Shown here: positions 34,511-46,581 of the stretch, piece after piece | How positions within the stretch are numbered: position 1 is the stretch's first letter | Layout: each line of letters begins with the position of its first letter | Source: Lophium mytilinum | Taxonomy: Eukaryota; Ascomycota; Dothideomycetes; Mytilinidiales; Mytilinidiaceae | Length of the DNA stretch: 64,000 nt | Assembly (NCBI GenBank): GCA_010093605.1 | Contig: MU004183.1 | Coordinates: forward strand, 1,178,001-1,242,000 | Direction: 5' to 3' | Program-made: the position numbers and the translations under genes | Notes under the pieces: generated by a model | The model's input: only the letters and a program-made list of their open reading frames with translations | Told to the model about the DNA's origin: nothing | The model's database searches: none

Positions 34511-37500
34511 ATGAGTACTTCTATCTCGACCGCGCCTAATCCCACCGCAATCGCCGCCCAGTCTGCAAACGCCGCGTCTTCGCCCGCCACAGCATCGACG
34601 CCCACCGTGGCCGCTGGTTCGGCTCAGCCCACTGCCCGCTCGTACGCCAACGCGACCAAGAAGCCTGTCTCCTCGCCCGCGATTGCGTCCAGCACAGCGC
34701 CACCCGTGGCAGTGGGAGGCCCAGCACCGCAGCATGGCAAAAGCAGCTCTATCTCGCCTGTGAACGGCAAGGGCCCCATCACGCCCGCTGTTCCCGTCGT
34801 CGGCCCCCCTACAATCGTCAACAGCAGCGCCATTGTGAACGGCGCTCCTGTATCGGGAGACCACGCCCGCAAGCCCTCCGTCACCATCAGCGCGGCGGGA
34901 ACCACTGGCTTCACTCCTAACGGCGGTCCCGTTCCGCCAAACAGCAGGGCGCCCAGCAACATAACCTTCGGCTCCATCGCCCCGGGCGGATCGCCTGCGA
35001 TATCACACAGCTCGCCACATTCACAAGCCGGAAACTTGGCTACGCCCCGAAGCGACCCTCGTATTACATCGCCAGCGCAGTCGCCTTCACCGATACCGCC
35101 GCCAGCATCGAGTGGTGGCCGGCCGCCATCGGGTCTCCAGCCTGGTCAGCAAGGCCTGGTCTTCGGCGGTGTTGGCAACGAAGGCGGAGAGAACAACGTA
35201 AGAGACCACCTGCTCTGCCATGATAATGAACATCCACTGACTGACGCTCTGCAGATGCGACCTGTGTCCATGCCCCCAAACGCAAACCCTCTTCCACAAG
35301 CCCAACACCTTCGACGCGAGTCCTCACAGTCTGCACATAGCGATATGAGCAACTCGAACATGAACAACATGAATCGCGGATACGCACCGAATGGCGGGCG
35401 CGGCCGGGGCTACAATACTGGCTACGCACCTATCGCACACTCCTCGCCAGGGCCGCAATACCGACCTCTTCCGAATCAGCAACGAGTAGCACCCAACATG
35501 CCCCCTCAATTTCAAGGACAAGGCCAGATGGGAAACCCCGCAAACTCTCCATATCGCCAGAACAGAAGCCCTGCCATCACCCCTGCGGCGATGCATCAAC
35601 AGGCTCACATCGCCAACCCCCAGCAAATGCCGTATCCGAACTACCATCCTCAGCATTTCCCCCACCAGCCAGTTGGTTCCCACTCTCATTCCCCTCATCA
35701 ACAAGCTGGACCTCCCAGCAGCAATTTCATTGGCGCCGACAGTTCTCACATCTTCTCACTTTCTTTAACTTCGACAAAACCACCATTTCGTCCTGCTCCT
35801 GAAAGCTCTCTTTCTCGACCTCCTCAAATTCCTGATATCTCCAAGGCAAGTGGCTATGACCAATTTCTAACGGCTTTTGCCCATCAGGGAATGTACGGCA
35901 TGCAGCAAACTGGTCTGGACCCCAACTACGGGTACTACCCACAACAGTACCCAATGCATCAGCAGATGCCATACTCCAATGCTGCTCCGCCAAGCCCGCG
36001 ACCTGGTTACCCGCAGGTAGCTCAAGGCTTTGTGCAAGGAGCTTACGGTAACCCCCCACACGCCCAAGGCATGTCCCGAACATCATCACAAGTATCTGAG
36101 CGCCCTGCTTCGACTATCGCTGCGCCACAAACGCCGTCGCTGTCGAACGCAAATCACGTCTCTCACACTCACACCCCCAGTGTTGGCACAGCTAGTCCGG
36201 CTCCGTCTTCTAATTTTACTATTCCCAAGCCAAAGAGCAAAGCAATTGTCATCAAGAATGCCGATGGCGAGGTTCTGGACTTTGCTAAACAGAAGGCTGC
36301 TTCACCTGCGCCGCCCACAGCACCTAGATCTCCTGCTATCGCCTCTACGCCTACTCCCCCGCCTCGCGCCCCAAGCGCAAATGAGTCTGCTCATAGCAGG
36401 ACGGAAAGCGTTGCCAACAAGACAGCAGAGGAGAGGAAGGCTGAATTCGTAAAGCAGTTTCAAGAGCAAATTCACAAAGATAACGAAGAAAAGGTGAAGA
36501 CAGAAGCTGATGCCAAGGCTAAGGAAGAGAAAGATACCAAGGATAGGGCTGAAGCCGAGGCGAAATCTGCCAAGGAGAAAGAGGAAGCCGACGCCAAGGC
36601 AGCTAAAGTGAAGGAAGACGAAGAGAAGGCTAAAGCAGAAGCGGAAGCTGCCGAGAAGGCCAAGAAAGAGGCAGATGAGGCAGAGAGGCTCAAGAAGGAG
36701 GAGGACGAGCGCATTGAGCGTGAAATCGCCGAAATGGAGGAGCTCGAACGCCAGGAAGAGGAGCGTGAGCGGGCTTTCCAAGAGAAGAGGAAGAAGGAGA
36801 AGGAGGAACAGGCTCGCAAGGAAGCTGAGAAGGCCGCCAATGCCGAAGAAGAGATGCGGAAGGCCGAGCGTGAAGCTGAGGCTCTGGAGGAGGCTCGCGA
36901 GAAGGCCCGGCAAACTACTGTGGAAGAAACACCGGAAGAGAAGGCCGAGAGAGAGGCGCTGTTTGCTTCTTTGAAGAAATCGCCGTTCGCGCCTCCAGCA
37001 ACAGAGAGCCCTGCTACTCCTACCGCTGAGGCAGTAATGCCTCCACCGACACAGCCAAAATCCGCGCCCACCTCGGGCAAGCCAAAGCCTGTCCCTCATC
37101 CGCTCAAGATCGAAACCAACAAGGCCGTTGAGCCCGCACAGCCCACTGCCGGCATGCAGGCACTCAAGTCTGCGAGGTTCTTACAGGTTCGGAACGAGGC
37201 TCTCAACTACCCAGAGGGAATCAAATCGCCAAATCCAGCATTGAACCAAGGTGGCAAGAGCAAGGGCCGTCAGTACGACAAGGACTTCCTGCTTCAATTC
37301 CAGGAAGTGTTCAGAGAGAAGCCTTCCACGGACTGGGAGTTGAAACTCAAGGAAACCGTTGGCGACTCGTCGGACTCGGCTCGTCCTCAGTCAGCTCGCA
37401 CACCGATGGGCGGCATGGGCGGCCGCGGCAGCTCCCGGCCCAGCCTGCCCACAGGTCTCTCTGGAGGCACTATGGGCATGTTCTCCTCCGTGGGTGGTCG

Positions 37501-39258
37501 GACTCTCAGACCAGGAACAACGTCAGAAGAGCGATTCCAGGCCGCAACACAAGGCGGAGCGCCACCTCGTGCTCAGACTATGAGCAACCCTCTCGCGCAA
37601 TTTGCCAACCGCCCTGGTGGTTTCCCAATGGGTGGACCCCCACAGATGGCTCGCACCGGCTCTTTCCAAAACATGTCACAAAACGGCCCCAACTCTCCCC
37701 GAAATGCTAGCTCCAGAGGTAGGGGCAGCAAGCGTGGCACTGGTAACAAGCGGGATGAAGAGATACAGGCGAAACAGATGCCCTTGACCGCCGGCCTAGA
37801 TCTGAAGCCGCTTGAGAAATCGCAGACTGGGTGGAAACCAACGAGCATCGGCGCTCCCCCAGCAACTCAGATCATGAGCGCAGGCCACATGGCCCCAGAT
37901 CTAGTCCAACGGAAGGTCAAGGCTGCTCTGAACAAGATGACTCCGGAAAAGTTCGACCGCATCGCCGATCAGATTCTCGAGATTGCTGCTCAATCCAAGG
38001 AAGAAGCCGACGGGCGAACCCTTCGACAGGTCATTCAGCTCACCTTCGAGAAAGCTTGCGACGAGGCTCACTGGGCATCGATGTATGCTAAGTTCTGTAA
38101 GCGTATGCTGGAGACGATGAGCACGGACATCAAGGACGAAAATGTTCGCGACAAGGCAGGGAATCCTGTAGTCGGTGGCGCACTCTTCCGGAAGTACCTA
38201 CTCAACCGCTGCCAGGAAGAGTTTGAACGCGGTTGGGAGGTCAACCTGCCCCAGAAGCCCGAGGGCGAGAGCCAGGAGGCTGTCTTGTTGTCAGATGAGT
38301 ACTATATCGCAGCCGGTGCCAAGCGAAAGGGCCTCGGCCTGATTCAGTTCATTGGTGAGCTGTACAAGCTGGGCATGTTGACTCTTCGTATCATGCACGA
38401 GTGCGTGTTGAAACTTCTCGACTTCGAAGGCACACCTGATGAGTCTGCTATTGAGAGCTTGGTCAAGCTTCTCAGGACCGTTGGTTTCACCATGGAGAAC
38501 ACGGAGACTGGTCCCAAGATGATCCAATTGTACTTTGAGCGCATCCAAAAGATCATGAGTACCGAGGGCCTCCCAAGCCGTCTGCACTTTATGCTTCTGG
38601 ACACTGTCGACCTACGGAAGAAGGGCTGGCGATCCAAGGATGACCAGAAGGGGCCCAAGACTATTCAAGAGATTCATCAAGAAGCCCTTGCCGCACAGCA
38701 GGCCGCCGAAATGGAGAGGTCTCGGTCGAACCGCGGTGGCGGAGGCAATCGACAGCCCATGGGTCGCGGTGACGCCCGATCTTTCTCTGGAAATAACATG
38801 ATGCCTCCACCCGATTACAACCGCAACCAGCTCGGTATGGATGACCTGCGCAAGCTGACCAAGAATGCTTCCGGTCGGAATCTTAGCAACAGCCCTGCTC
38901 AGCTCGGTCCATCGTCGCTGTTCGGCAGCCGTAGTAGCAGTGGTCGCAAGGGTCTTGGCCCAAGCCTGATGAATCGGACAGACGACTCTGGCGCATCCTC
39001 TCGGACGGGCACTCCACCCGTTCAGAAGGAGAAGGAATCGACAACCCATGTGAACTCATTCAGGTAAACACTCTCCCCGTAAGATTGCATCCTTATCATC
39101 TCTAACTCCATCCTAGTGCACTTGCAGCTCTAGATGCATCCGGCGAAGGCGCTGGCGAAGTTGCTTCTCCCCCTTCTACAACCTCGTCTCCGCCCGTCTC
39201 CAAATCCCAACCACGGGCAGAGGACAAGAAGGACGATGACGCCAAGCCTTCCGAGTAG
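34511..39258 (+). CDS. TIF4631: Translation initiation factor eIF4G
   Basis: Exons 34511-35197, 35255-35845, 35888-39063 and 39117-39258; 1531 residues. Introns 1 and 2 are multiples of three with no stop, so the frame reads through them, but donor, branch point and acceptor are present; intron 2 (42 bases) has a GC donor, AAG|GCAAGT, CTAAC branch and CATCAG acceptor, and removal restores the expected DISK-GMYGMQ junction. A Ser/Pro/Gln-rich N-terminus is followed by a Lys/Glu/Ala-rich coiled coil (about 607-783), a canonical eIF4E-binding motif YDKDFLL (Tyr889, Leu894, Leu895), and the MIF4G HEAT domain (about 1094-1340; VQRKVKAALNKMTPEKFDRI) that binds eIF4A and eIF3. There is no MA3 domain, as in yeast. 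It acts in the cytosol bridging capped mRNA to the 43S complex. Confidence 0.95.
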
Positions 39259-40801
39259 TGATTAGGTACCCTTTCTTAGTTGGTTTGATGGTACATGCGC
39301 GCGTGTGGATTTTCAAAGAAACCACTCGCGGTAATCTAATCTCTCTGTTGCATAGACCGGGGCATATTCTGCATGCACTGTACTGCATTTCGCGGGGTTC
39401 ACTTTCATTCAATCGTGTCATTACAAGAAGCGCAAAAGTTTAAGTCGTGGGCCTGGGGGAACGGTCAAAAAGAGTGGGGTCGGGAAGCGATGCTGGCTAT
39501 TCCTCCCCTTGTTTTCTTTTTTTGCATGGATTTTATACACATCGGTCGAGGGAGGGGGCTTCCTTTGGCGTTGGGGATGGGTGTTGTGCTTTGCTTTGCT
39601 CATAATTTTCTTTTCCTTTGCGACCAAGCCTTCTTGGGCTTTCTCTGCTCGTCGTGGGACCGTTCACGCTTGTGTACTCGTGTCACTACCGACGCCAGTC
39701 TGTTTCGAGGCATGCCAGGTGGCAATCGAGGCACCTATGTGGTTCCATACCTTTTCTACCTTTTTCCAAGTTCGAGGCTCTTGTGTGCTTGACTTATGTG
39801 TCTTATCCTACAACTTCGGGGTCTTCATTTTTGTCCTTTTCCTTCCACCTGTGCAATCTTTGTTCCGGTTTTCTTGGTTTCTTTTGAGGCTAGTGGGGAG
39901 GGAAGGTCTGGTGCGCTTCCTCTGCCATTCGTTCGTGTCCCCATTTTCTTCTGGGTGGGTGGATGTGATGATAGACTTGACCTACGGGACCCTGTGTATA
40001 ATCTTTTTTAATGCGAGAGACAAACAGAGTTCAAAATATTGCGTACTGCTTGCGTGTATGTGAGGATCAGAAAAAGATCCATGTCTGAACGCCGCGCTGA
40101 GTCGACTTCGCAAGCTTGGTAGCTCTCTAACCTTAGGGACAGAAATCTGGTAGATGACACGAACCGGTGCGCCTGGTCTACCGTGGGAAAGTTATCGGTA
40201 TCTGATGGCAAAGCAACAGCCTCATCGCGAAGATGAAGTTTAGCACACGGCAAGTCACGTCCGACGAATCATCTAACGCTAGAAATTGAACTCGGCATCT
40301 TTCTCTGCAACTCTTCACGCCTCTAATCCAGCAAACTGATCTTCAGGCGGCACGTACAATTGATGGGTGCTGGTCTTAGGTCAAGGAGTCTAGATTCCTC
40401 TCGGTCCTCGCACTCTCCCCTCCGAATTCTGAAGATACCACAGAGCCCACACGACCTGCCGTCCCGTCTAGTGTCAGCGGGGTTGAGTAATGCTGTGGTT
40501 GGACTAAGTCAAAGGGGTGGCGAAAGGTGTATAGAGACTGCAGCCTGATTGGGCAGTTGGCGCGAACGTGGCGCGACCTCCCCTGCTCTGATCAAGCGGG
40601 ATGATGGAATGGGTGCAGGGTTTGGGCATCACTGGGGAGGAGATGTGGCTTTTGTGGGGTCGGACGTCATAACGGCGAGGAGATGTTATATATAAGGACA
40701 GTCGATCGACTCGTGAAGTTAAGGCAACTTGGTTACATTACTGCGTTACCATTATACAGATTTCACTGTCGAAATCGAAACATCAAGTCACATCTAGCAA
40801 T
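39259..40801. other. eIF4G 3' side and promoter of the next gene
   Basis: About 1.5 kb without a convincing gene. The first 800 bases are T-rich (39500-40000), consistent with a long 3' untranslated region. A 184-codon frame at 39509-40063 is only a reflection of that T-richness (Phe/Leu/Trp-rich, no family). Confidence 0.5.
40513..40695 (+). promoter_or_regulatory. Candidate stress elements and TATA box
   Basis: Upstream of the Gly/Val-rich gene: AGGGG at 40513-40517 and CCCCT at 40580-40584, the two orientations of the fungal stress response element bound by Msn2/4-type zinc fingers, and TATATATAA at 40687-40695, about 107 bases before the ATG. The motifs are short and can occur by chance; the TATA spacing is reasonable. 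Confidence 0.4.
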
Positions 40802-41365
40802 ATGGCCGAAGAACAACAAAGCAAGGGTGAGATCGGTCCAAGTTTCCTCTCTACAACCAGCTGAGAAAAGGAAAGGCATGTTCGGCACCGTCACTTCCGG
40901 TCTCGGTATGCATCCACTGTCTTGTTGTTGGATTGGATCTAGTCTCTGACCCTTTCTAGGCAATGTCGGAAGCGGCGTGACGAACACAGTCGGAAAAGGC
41001 GTCGGGGGGGTCACCAATACACTTGGTACGCTGTACCCCAAAGCCTCGTCCCAATGTGGTCATTTAGAGGTCCCATCGTCTAACTCATAACGCTCCTCAG
41101 GCGACACCGTTAGCGGCGTTGGAAAAGGTCTTGGTGACACTGTTGGCGGCGTGACGAAGGGCGTTGGTGATACTACAAAGGGTAAGTTCGAGTCCATGTT
41201 GTGATTGACTAGGTCTGTCTGCTAGGACATATTATTGACAAGATGGTTGTAGCTGCGGGCGGCATGGTCACCAACACAACCGACAAGGCCGGCGAGACTA
41301 TGGGAGGGAAGAAGGCCGACGCGGGAGGGAAGAAATCGGATGACGAGAACCACCTCGGATTGTAA
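40802..41365 (+). CDS. Small Gly/Val-rich modular repeat protein
   Basis: Five exons: 40802-40826, 40861-40905, 40960-41025, 41101-41181 and 41226-41365; 118 residues. Every intron falls after the first base of a glycine codon (phase 1), mostly at an LG junction, and the three internal exons (45, 66, 81 bases) are symmetric repeats of the theme GVGxGVTNTLGDTVGGV. The start reads MAEEQQSKAEKRKGMFGTV and the tail is Lys/Asp-rich (GGKKADAGGKKSDDENHLGL). The last intron has a second in-frame acceptor 27 bases downstream (TTGTAG, 41252). No signal peptide or hydrophobic helix long enough to cross a membrane. I recognise no characterised family; similar small glycine-repeat proteins in fungi are often stress-induced. 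Promoter motifs above fit that guess. Confidence 0.75.
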
Positions 41366-41669
41366 GGGTATTTCGGTTGAAATTAGGACATGGAACGCAA
41401 ATTGGGAACACAAGGTGACCGCTTTCTTCAGTCGAAATAATCTAGTCATGTAAGATTAATGAAGTATTATGACAATAAAGTTTGGTGCTGTGATGACTTC
41501 GTCCAGTCCTTTGTTTTCAAAGCTTCCGGTATTTTAGTTTCGTGTCTATGGAGCGTACTGTTTGCCTTGTATCAGGGAATCAGCTGATAATTAGTCATGA
41601 TGGTGGGCGGAAATGACTGAATTGAGAAAGTGCCTGGCAGCTTAGATATAATTTTATTGTTAAGTATGT

Positions 41670-42887
41670 TTACTCGTCGGACCATTTTGGCTTCTCTTTT
41701 GCCGCGAAAGCAGCCATGCCTAAACCATCATTAGTGAACTGAGCTCGTAGAAAGCCCCAATGCTAGATGTACTTGCCGATTTTCTGATCCTTACTTCCAA
41801 ACAAGCTGTGGAAAACCCTCCTCTCGAAGTCCACACCCTCTTTGATTCCTTGGTCCTGGCTTTTGTTTACAACCTCCTTAGCAGCCTTGACGGCGATCTT
41901 GCTATAGCTCGCAATCTTCTCTGCGGTCTCAATCGCTCCGTCCAAACACTCCTGGGGCGTCTCAAACGCCTTTGACGCTAATCCCCACTCGGCAGCCTTC
42001 TGCCCGTCGAAAGTGTCTCCTGTCAAGATCAGTTCCATAGCCCTTGACTTCCCGATCGCCCGCGTCAACCGTTGTGAGCCTCCCGCGCCTGGGATCGTGC
42101 CGAGTTTGATCTCGGGCTGGCCAAAGGTGGCGCTTTTGGAACAATATAGGATGTCAGCCATCATGGCGAGCTCGCAGCCACCACCGAGGGCGTAGCCCCT
42201 GACGGCAGCAATAATGGGCTTTTTGATACGGACGGTCAAGTCGGACCAATTTTCGATAAAGTCGTCGCCGTAGGCGGCGGAGAAGGTCAAGTCCTTCATT
42301 TCCTTGATGTCCGCACCAGCTGCAAGGATTAGTATGACTGACGGGAGTATTTTTGAGCTTTGCATCAGGGCGTCGCACCTGCGAACGCTCGATCATTTCC
42401 TGTTATCACGATGGCGCCTATTGTCTTGCTTGAATCGAGGTCCTTTAGAGCTCCGTTGAGCTCGACGATGAGGGGCGAGAAGAGGGCATTGAGGGCCTTT
42501 GGGCGGTTGACGGTCACTAATATAGTAGCATTGTTAGTGCTTGCTATACTTTGACGAACAGTATGGTGACTCGTCGCAGGTATGCGCACTCTTCTGCCAC
42601 TGCTTGGAGCAGCCCAGCGGGTGCCCGGATTTTGAAAGTATTGGGTAAACCTCCGTCTAAAATGTGAATTGGATGATATATTGAAGAGATGTGAAACCTA
42701 GAGACGAGTGCATTTGAGCAGGCGTTATATGGTTCGAGCTCTTACCTAAACCAACCCCAGCTTTTGGATTCGATACAATGATATGCTCGTATGTGGTCGA
42801 TGAGGTGTAAGACCGGACAATACGGGGAAGTGTGGATGGTAGGAATTGGGAGGAGACCCTCCTCGTTGTCCTGAGTGAAGCAAGCAT
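41670..42887 (-). CDS. ECHS1: Mitochondrial enoyl-CoA hydratase
   Basis: Exons 42887-42746, 42516-42379, 42319-41777 and 41719-41670; 290 residues. Introns are 229, 59 and 57 bases; the last has a GC donor (ATCG|GCAAGT at 41776) and restores the conserved end [15 protein letters not shown]. The N-terminus is Arg/Ser/Thr-rich with few acids ([20 protein letters not shown]), a likely mitochondrial presequence. Crotonase motifs: [21 protein letters not shown] (oxyanion hole), [17 protein letters not shown] and [13 protein letters not shown] containing the two catalytic glutamates. It hydrates 2-enoyl-CoA in mitochondrial beta-oxidation and short-chain or branched amino acid breakdown. It is divergently transcribed from RER1. 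Confidence 0.95.
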
Positions 42888-43293
42888 TTCAATTGGGAAT
42901 TAGCAGCAAAAGCGGTGGAATTGAAGGTTGGATGGAGTCGCGTCGCGATGCGGCTATTTCCTAGCTACGGAGGTATTCTACCGAGCACTACCGAAAGCGG
43001 TCAGATAATGCCGTCACGTGCACCGCTAGGGTCGGAAAATTGGTTCCGCCCGCCGATTTTTTGGTCTAAGCCAATACGGGAAGGCGTCAGATTTCCCAAG
43101 GCCAACCTGGTGAATCTGGAGCCAAGGCTGAGCTGCGTGGACACGATCGACGTCGCCAGCTAAACTTTACGTCGCAACAATTCCACCACCAAAACCCCAA
43201 CAACACCCTCCTACACCTACAGCTACCCGAATCACTTCCACCGCGTCTCCCACTCTACACAAATTCAAGGCTCCACCGCCGCAGCCCTCCACA
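42888..43293. promoter_or_regulatory. Shared divergent promoter, enoyl-CoA hydratase / RER1
   Basis: 406 bases between the two start codons. It contains a CACGTG E-box near 43014 that bHLH factors could bind. Nothing else specific is seen. Confidence 0.5.
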
Positions 43294-44069
43294 ATGGATG
43301 CGCCTGAGCCCGACACCCCTTTCGCCGCCGTCACGGCGCAAACCTCAAAATATGGACGGGTGAGTTGAACATCCCCCTGGGTCTTGCAGTGCGAAGAGAA
43401 GTAGCGCTGACTCTGTGGCATACAGATATACCAGGCCTACCTGGACAAATCCACGCCCTTCATGACCTACCGGTGGGTGGGGACGGCAGCGCTCTTCATC
43501 TTCTTCGCGTTGCGCATCTTCTTCGCCCAAGGATGGTACATTGGTCAGTAATCGCAGTGCAGGTTGTTTGAAAACTAGGTGCTGACTTTCTACATAGTGG
43601 CTTACTCCCTCGGTATCTACCTCCTGAACCTCTTCCTCGCGTTCATTTCTCCCAAGTTCGACCCCTCGTTAGAGCAGGATGAGGGCATGGAGGACGGCCA
43701 AGCCGGCGGCCTACCCACCAAGGAGGAGGAGGAGTTCAAGCCCTTTGTGAGGCGCCTGCCAGAGTTCAAGTTCTGGTACTCGACCACCAAGGCCATCGCC
43801 ATCGGCTTTGTGTGCAGTTGGTTCGAGATCTTCAACCTGCCCGTTTTCTGGCCCGTCCTGGTGGTATACTGGCTTATTCTGTTTGGCCTGACGAGTAAGT
43901 TGAGCTCTAGTCGAGGCTGAACACCGCTTCGGATAATTCCATATGGCATCAGTGCGTTGCGTACAAGGCTGACCGAACCACAGTGCGGAGGCAAATTCAG
44001 CACATGATCAAGTACCGCTATGTTCCCTTCACGGTTGGCAAGACACGGTACCCCGGCGCTGCGAAATGA
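43294..44069 (+). CDS. RER1: RER1, ER-retrieval receptor
   Basis: Exons 43294-43359, 43426-43543, 43598-43894 and 43984-44069; 188 residues, the usual length of the family. Conserved landmarks: SKYGRIYQAYLDKSTPFMTYRW, four membrane segments, LDPSLEQDEGM-like acidic loop (FDPSLEQDEG), EFKFWYSTTKAI and the tail MRRQIQHMIKYRYVPFTVGK. Rer1 cycles between cis-Golgi and ER in COPI vesicles and returns escaped ER membrane proteins by binding polar residues in their membrane helices. Intron 2 uses a GTCAGT donor. Confidence 0.95.
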
Positions 44070-44528
44070 TGAATACCTGCGGCATTATATTTTCTCAGCA
44101 AGTTCATGCGTACGAGTATTGGATCTGTGGTTATAAGGTTATGGACTCGGTTTGCTGGCTCGGATCATAAGCATAGACAGCGCTTAAAGGTTTCACTTGG
44201 CCTATGTTTGGCCCTCTAGGGAGCGGCGTCTGCATCGTAGCAAAGTATCTATTTAACTCTGGGGACTCCGGTGGGTATGAATGGTGGTGTATGCGCCCGT
44301 GTCTGGGGCGCTACGGCTATTAATGGATCAGAATTAGTCGTGTATTAGTCGCCTAGTCACAGTAATAGAAGAAGAACATGGATTAAGTCACTCGAGGGCA
44401 TTATATCGAGCTCTCAAAACGTCTAATTGTTGCTGGTCCACATGCGAAAACGCTGAGAGGTTAAAAACACAAGGCCGAAACTCCGCTTCTCAGGTACTAG
44501 ACCCCTCCCTTTGTGTAACTCACGACAG
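44070..44528. other. Intergenic between convergent genes
   Basis: About 460 bases between the RER1 stop and the stop of the ferric-reductase-like gene, holding both 3' ends. Nothing recognisable. Confidence 0.5.
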
Positions 44529-46581
44529 CTACCACCCAAACTTCTCCACCACGACCTTGACGTCTTTCCCTTCCCTTACCCACCCCGCACACACATTCCT
44601 CACATCTCGAATCATGCCATCGGGACCAGAAACAACTACCCCCGACCCAGAGCTGTTGGCTGTCTTTCCAACCCACTCACTCAGGTACCCCTTGACGTCT
44701 GGTCGTCCTGCCTCCATGGTCGGTGCCGTGATCACAACACGCAACCCCCAACTCTTCAGCTCCTTCAATCGCTCTTCTGGTAGCCATGAGAGATGCTCGC
44801 GCGCATGCACGACCCAGAGAAGATGCGCACGTGGTCGCCTAGCCACAATAGTTGTGGATTCGGGATCCGACGAGGAAGATGAAGGAGCTAGGAGGGCCCA
44901 AAGGAGTGGGAATGCGACCGCAATGCCGGAGCCGCCAGCCACTACGACTGCATTTGGAGTTGAGCGGAGCGTTTCAAGAGCGTGTGAGGACCCATATGGC
45001 CCGTCGAGGCGGATAGTGGTGTTGGGATGAGTGCGGGCGTATTTAATGAGAGTATGGGTGAAGCCCGATTGAGCACGGATGAGGAGGTGAAGCCAGGCGT
45101 GAGTTGGGGTATCCGAGGATGCCGAAGGAGATGGAGCGGCCGAGAAAATGGTGTACGGGTGCGCTTGGACCCACGAAAGTGAATGTATAGACAGGAAGAG
45201 GTGATCGGTAGGTGCCCTTTTTCATGCCGATGTTGTCAGCTTGCATTAGTTTGTAGCTCTAGTCGAAAGACGTACCAGCCATGTTCGATAGTTTGTCGCG
45301 ACGGATGAAGAGGATGAGAACTCGGTGGTATGTCCCAATTTGCGGAGACGGATACCGTTTCCCCATCTTCGAGAACGGACAGTGTGGCACGAGTAGTGTG
45401 TGTTTTAAGCCCTAGGCGGAAGACTACACGGTCTAGGAGGAAGATAAGAAGAGCAATACCTTTTCACCGTTAGTCTTCACGAGTATCGACGCAGCGTTCA
45501 ACTTACCGACGTAGGGCTGACTCGTCTTATAGTGGAACCAAAGCAGAACTAGGGCGCTGGCTTGAAGAAACACATGAAGAGCTAGAAAAAGCTCGTAGAA
45601 ACGTCTTCGAAAACTTCCAAGAGATGTAAGGTAGATTAGTTGGTATGCAACGAAAGCCAAAAGCCCAAGGAGAGTAAGTCTATTGAATAGAAACCGTGCG
45701 AGCGAAAATCCAATGTGTCTAAGCATGCCATACCATACTCCTAGCATACCACCAAAATGTAGAAGGGCTGCAAAGCACATCACCTCACCAACCCGACGGT
45801 GAAATATATTCAGAGCTTCGTAAGAGTAGCCAGTCAACCATTTGATTGGTTGATTCTTTGCCGCGAAAAGATACAAAAGAGGCAGATTAGAAACGAATAT
45901 AAGGCCGCAGCGGTCGGCGAAGACGAACAGATACTGCAGAGACATTGGCATCCGATATAACGCGTAAAAGACATTTAGCCCGAGGAATGCAAGGACTACG
46001 AGGGACACTCCATTAGGCGGAAGCGTCTTGATGAATATCGGAATCGGCTTTGGTTGGTACATCAGCCATGCTTGCACATAATGCGATATTCCAGCCGACG
46101 TCGTGGATATCTTTCTCTGTCCTGGCAATAGTGGCTCACGTTCGTCGTCGATCGCTGTTTTCGAGGCATCCGGTGGCGTCGATGTCCCTTCGAGTGTGCT
46201 ACTAGATGATGACGAAGATCCTTCCACAAGTTCTTGCTCTCCTTGCTCTGTCCCTTTGTATTCAAATTCTTGTTCGGCTGCGCTTATCGCCATGGCTCTT
46301 CTCCTTCGGGCCATGGCCACCCGCTCTCCCCAATGCCATATGGCAAATAATAGAAGTAATCCAATGAGAACGACATTGTATGACAAGAGCAGTCTTCTTT
46401 GGTACCGTACTGCCTCTACCAGCTTTCGAAACCGTGGGTCTTTCCCCGGATCCTCTAGGTCTGCACCGCCGTCCAGCGCCCATATACTGTCGTCATCGAC
46501 TCCAGGGATTAAAGGCATAGGGTTGGGCGAGGGAGAAACCCGAAGGACGGCCCGCACCCATTCGAGAGGAACACTATCCAT
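44529..46581 (-). CDS. Ferric-reductase-like transmembrane oxidoreductase
   Basis: Exons 46581-45507, 45459-45276 and 45216-44529; 648 residues. It has a luminal or outer N-terminus, a single helix (VVLIGLLLLFAIW), a loop of about 90 residues, then the ferric reductase multi-helix core with haem-ligand histidine pairs (FHRRVGEVMCFAALLHFGG and ALHVFLQASALVLLWFHY). The cytosolic part holds the FAD motif HPYTIFS and NADPH-site motifs GPYGS and VVAGGSGIA, with the terminal VSGPDGM. This is the FRE/NOX-type fold: electrons pass from NADPH through FAD and two haems to extracellular Fe3+ or Cu2+. The N-terminal helix plus loop and the seven-helix arrangement are like fungal Fre proteins. Substrate is inferred. 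Intron 2 acceptor is AAAAG, less typical. Confidence 0.9.

Noticed and set aside
36302-37099. Minus-strand frame of 265 codons antisense to eIF4G
   Set aside because: It is the shadow of the Lys/Glu/Ala-rich coiled coil; Leu/Phe-rich antisense frames of this kind are expected there.
39509-40063. 184-codon frame rich in Phe, Trp and Leu
   Set aside because: It lies in T-rich sequence after the eIF4G stop, shows no family or membrane topology pattern, and is explained by base composition.
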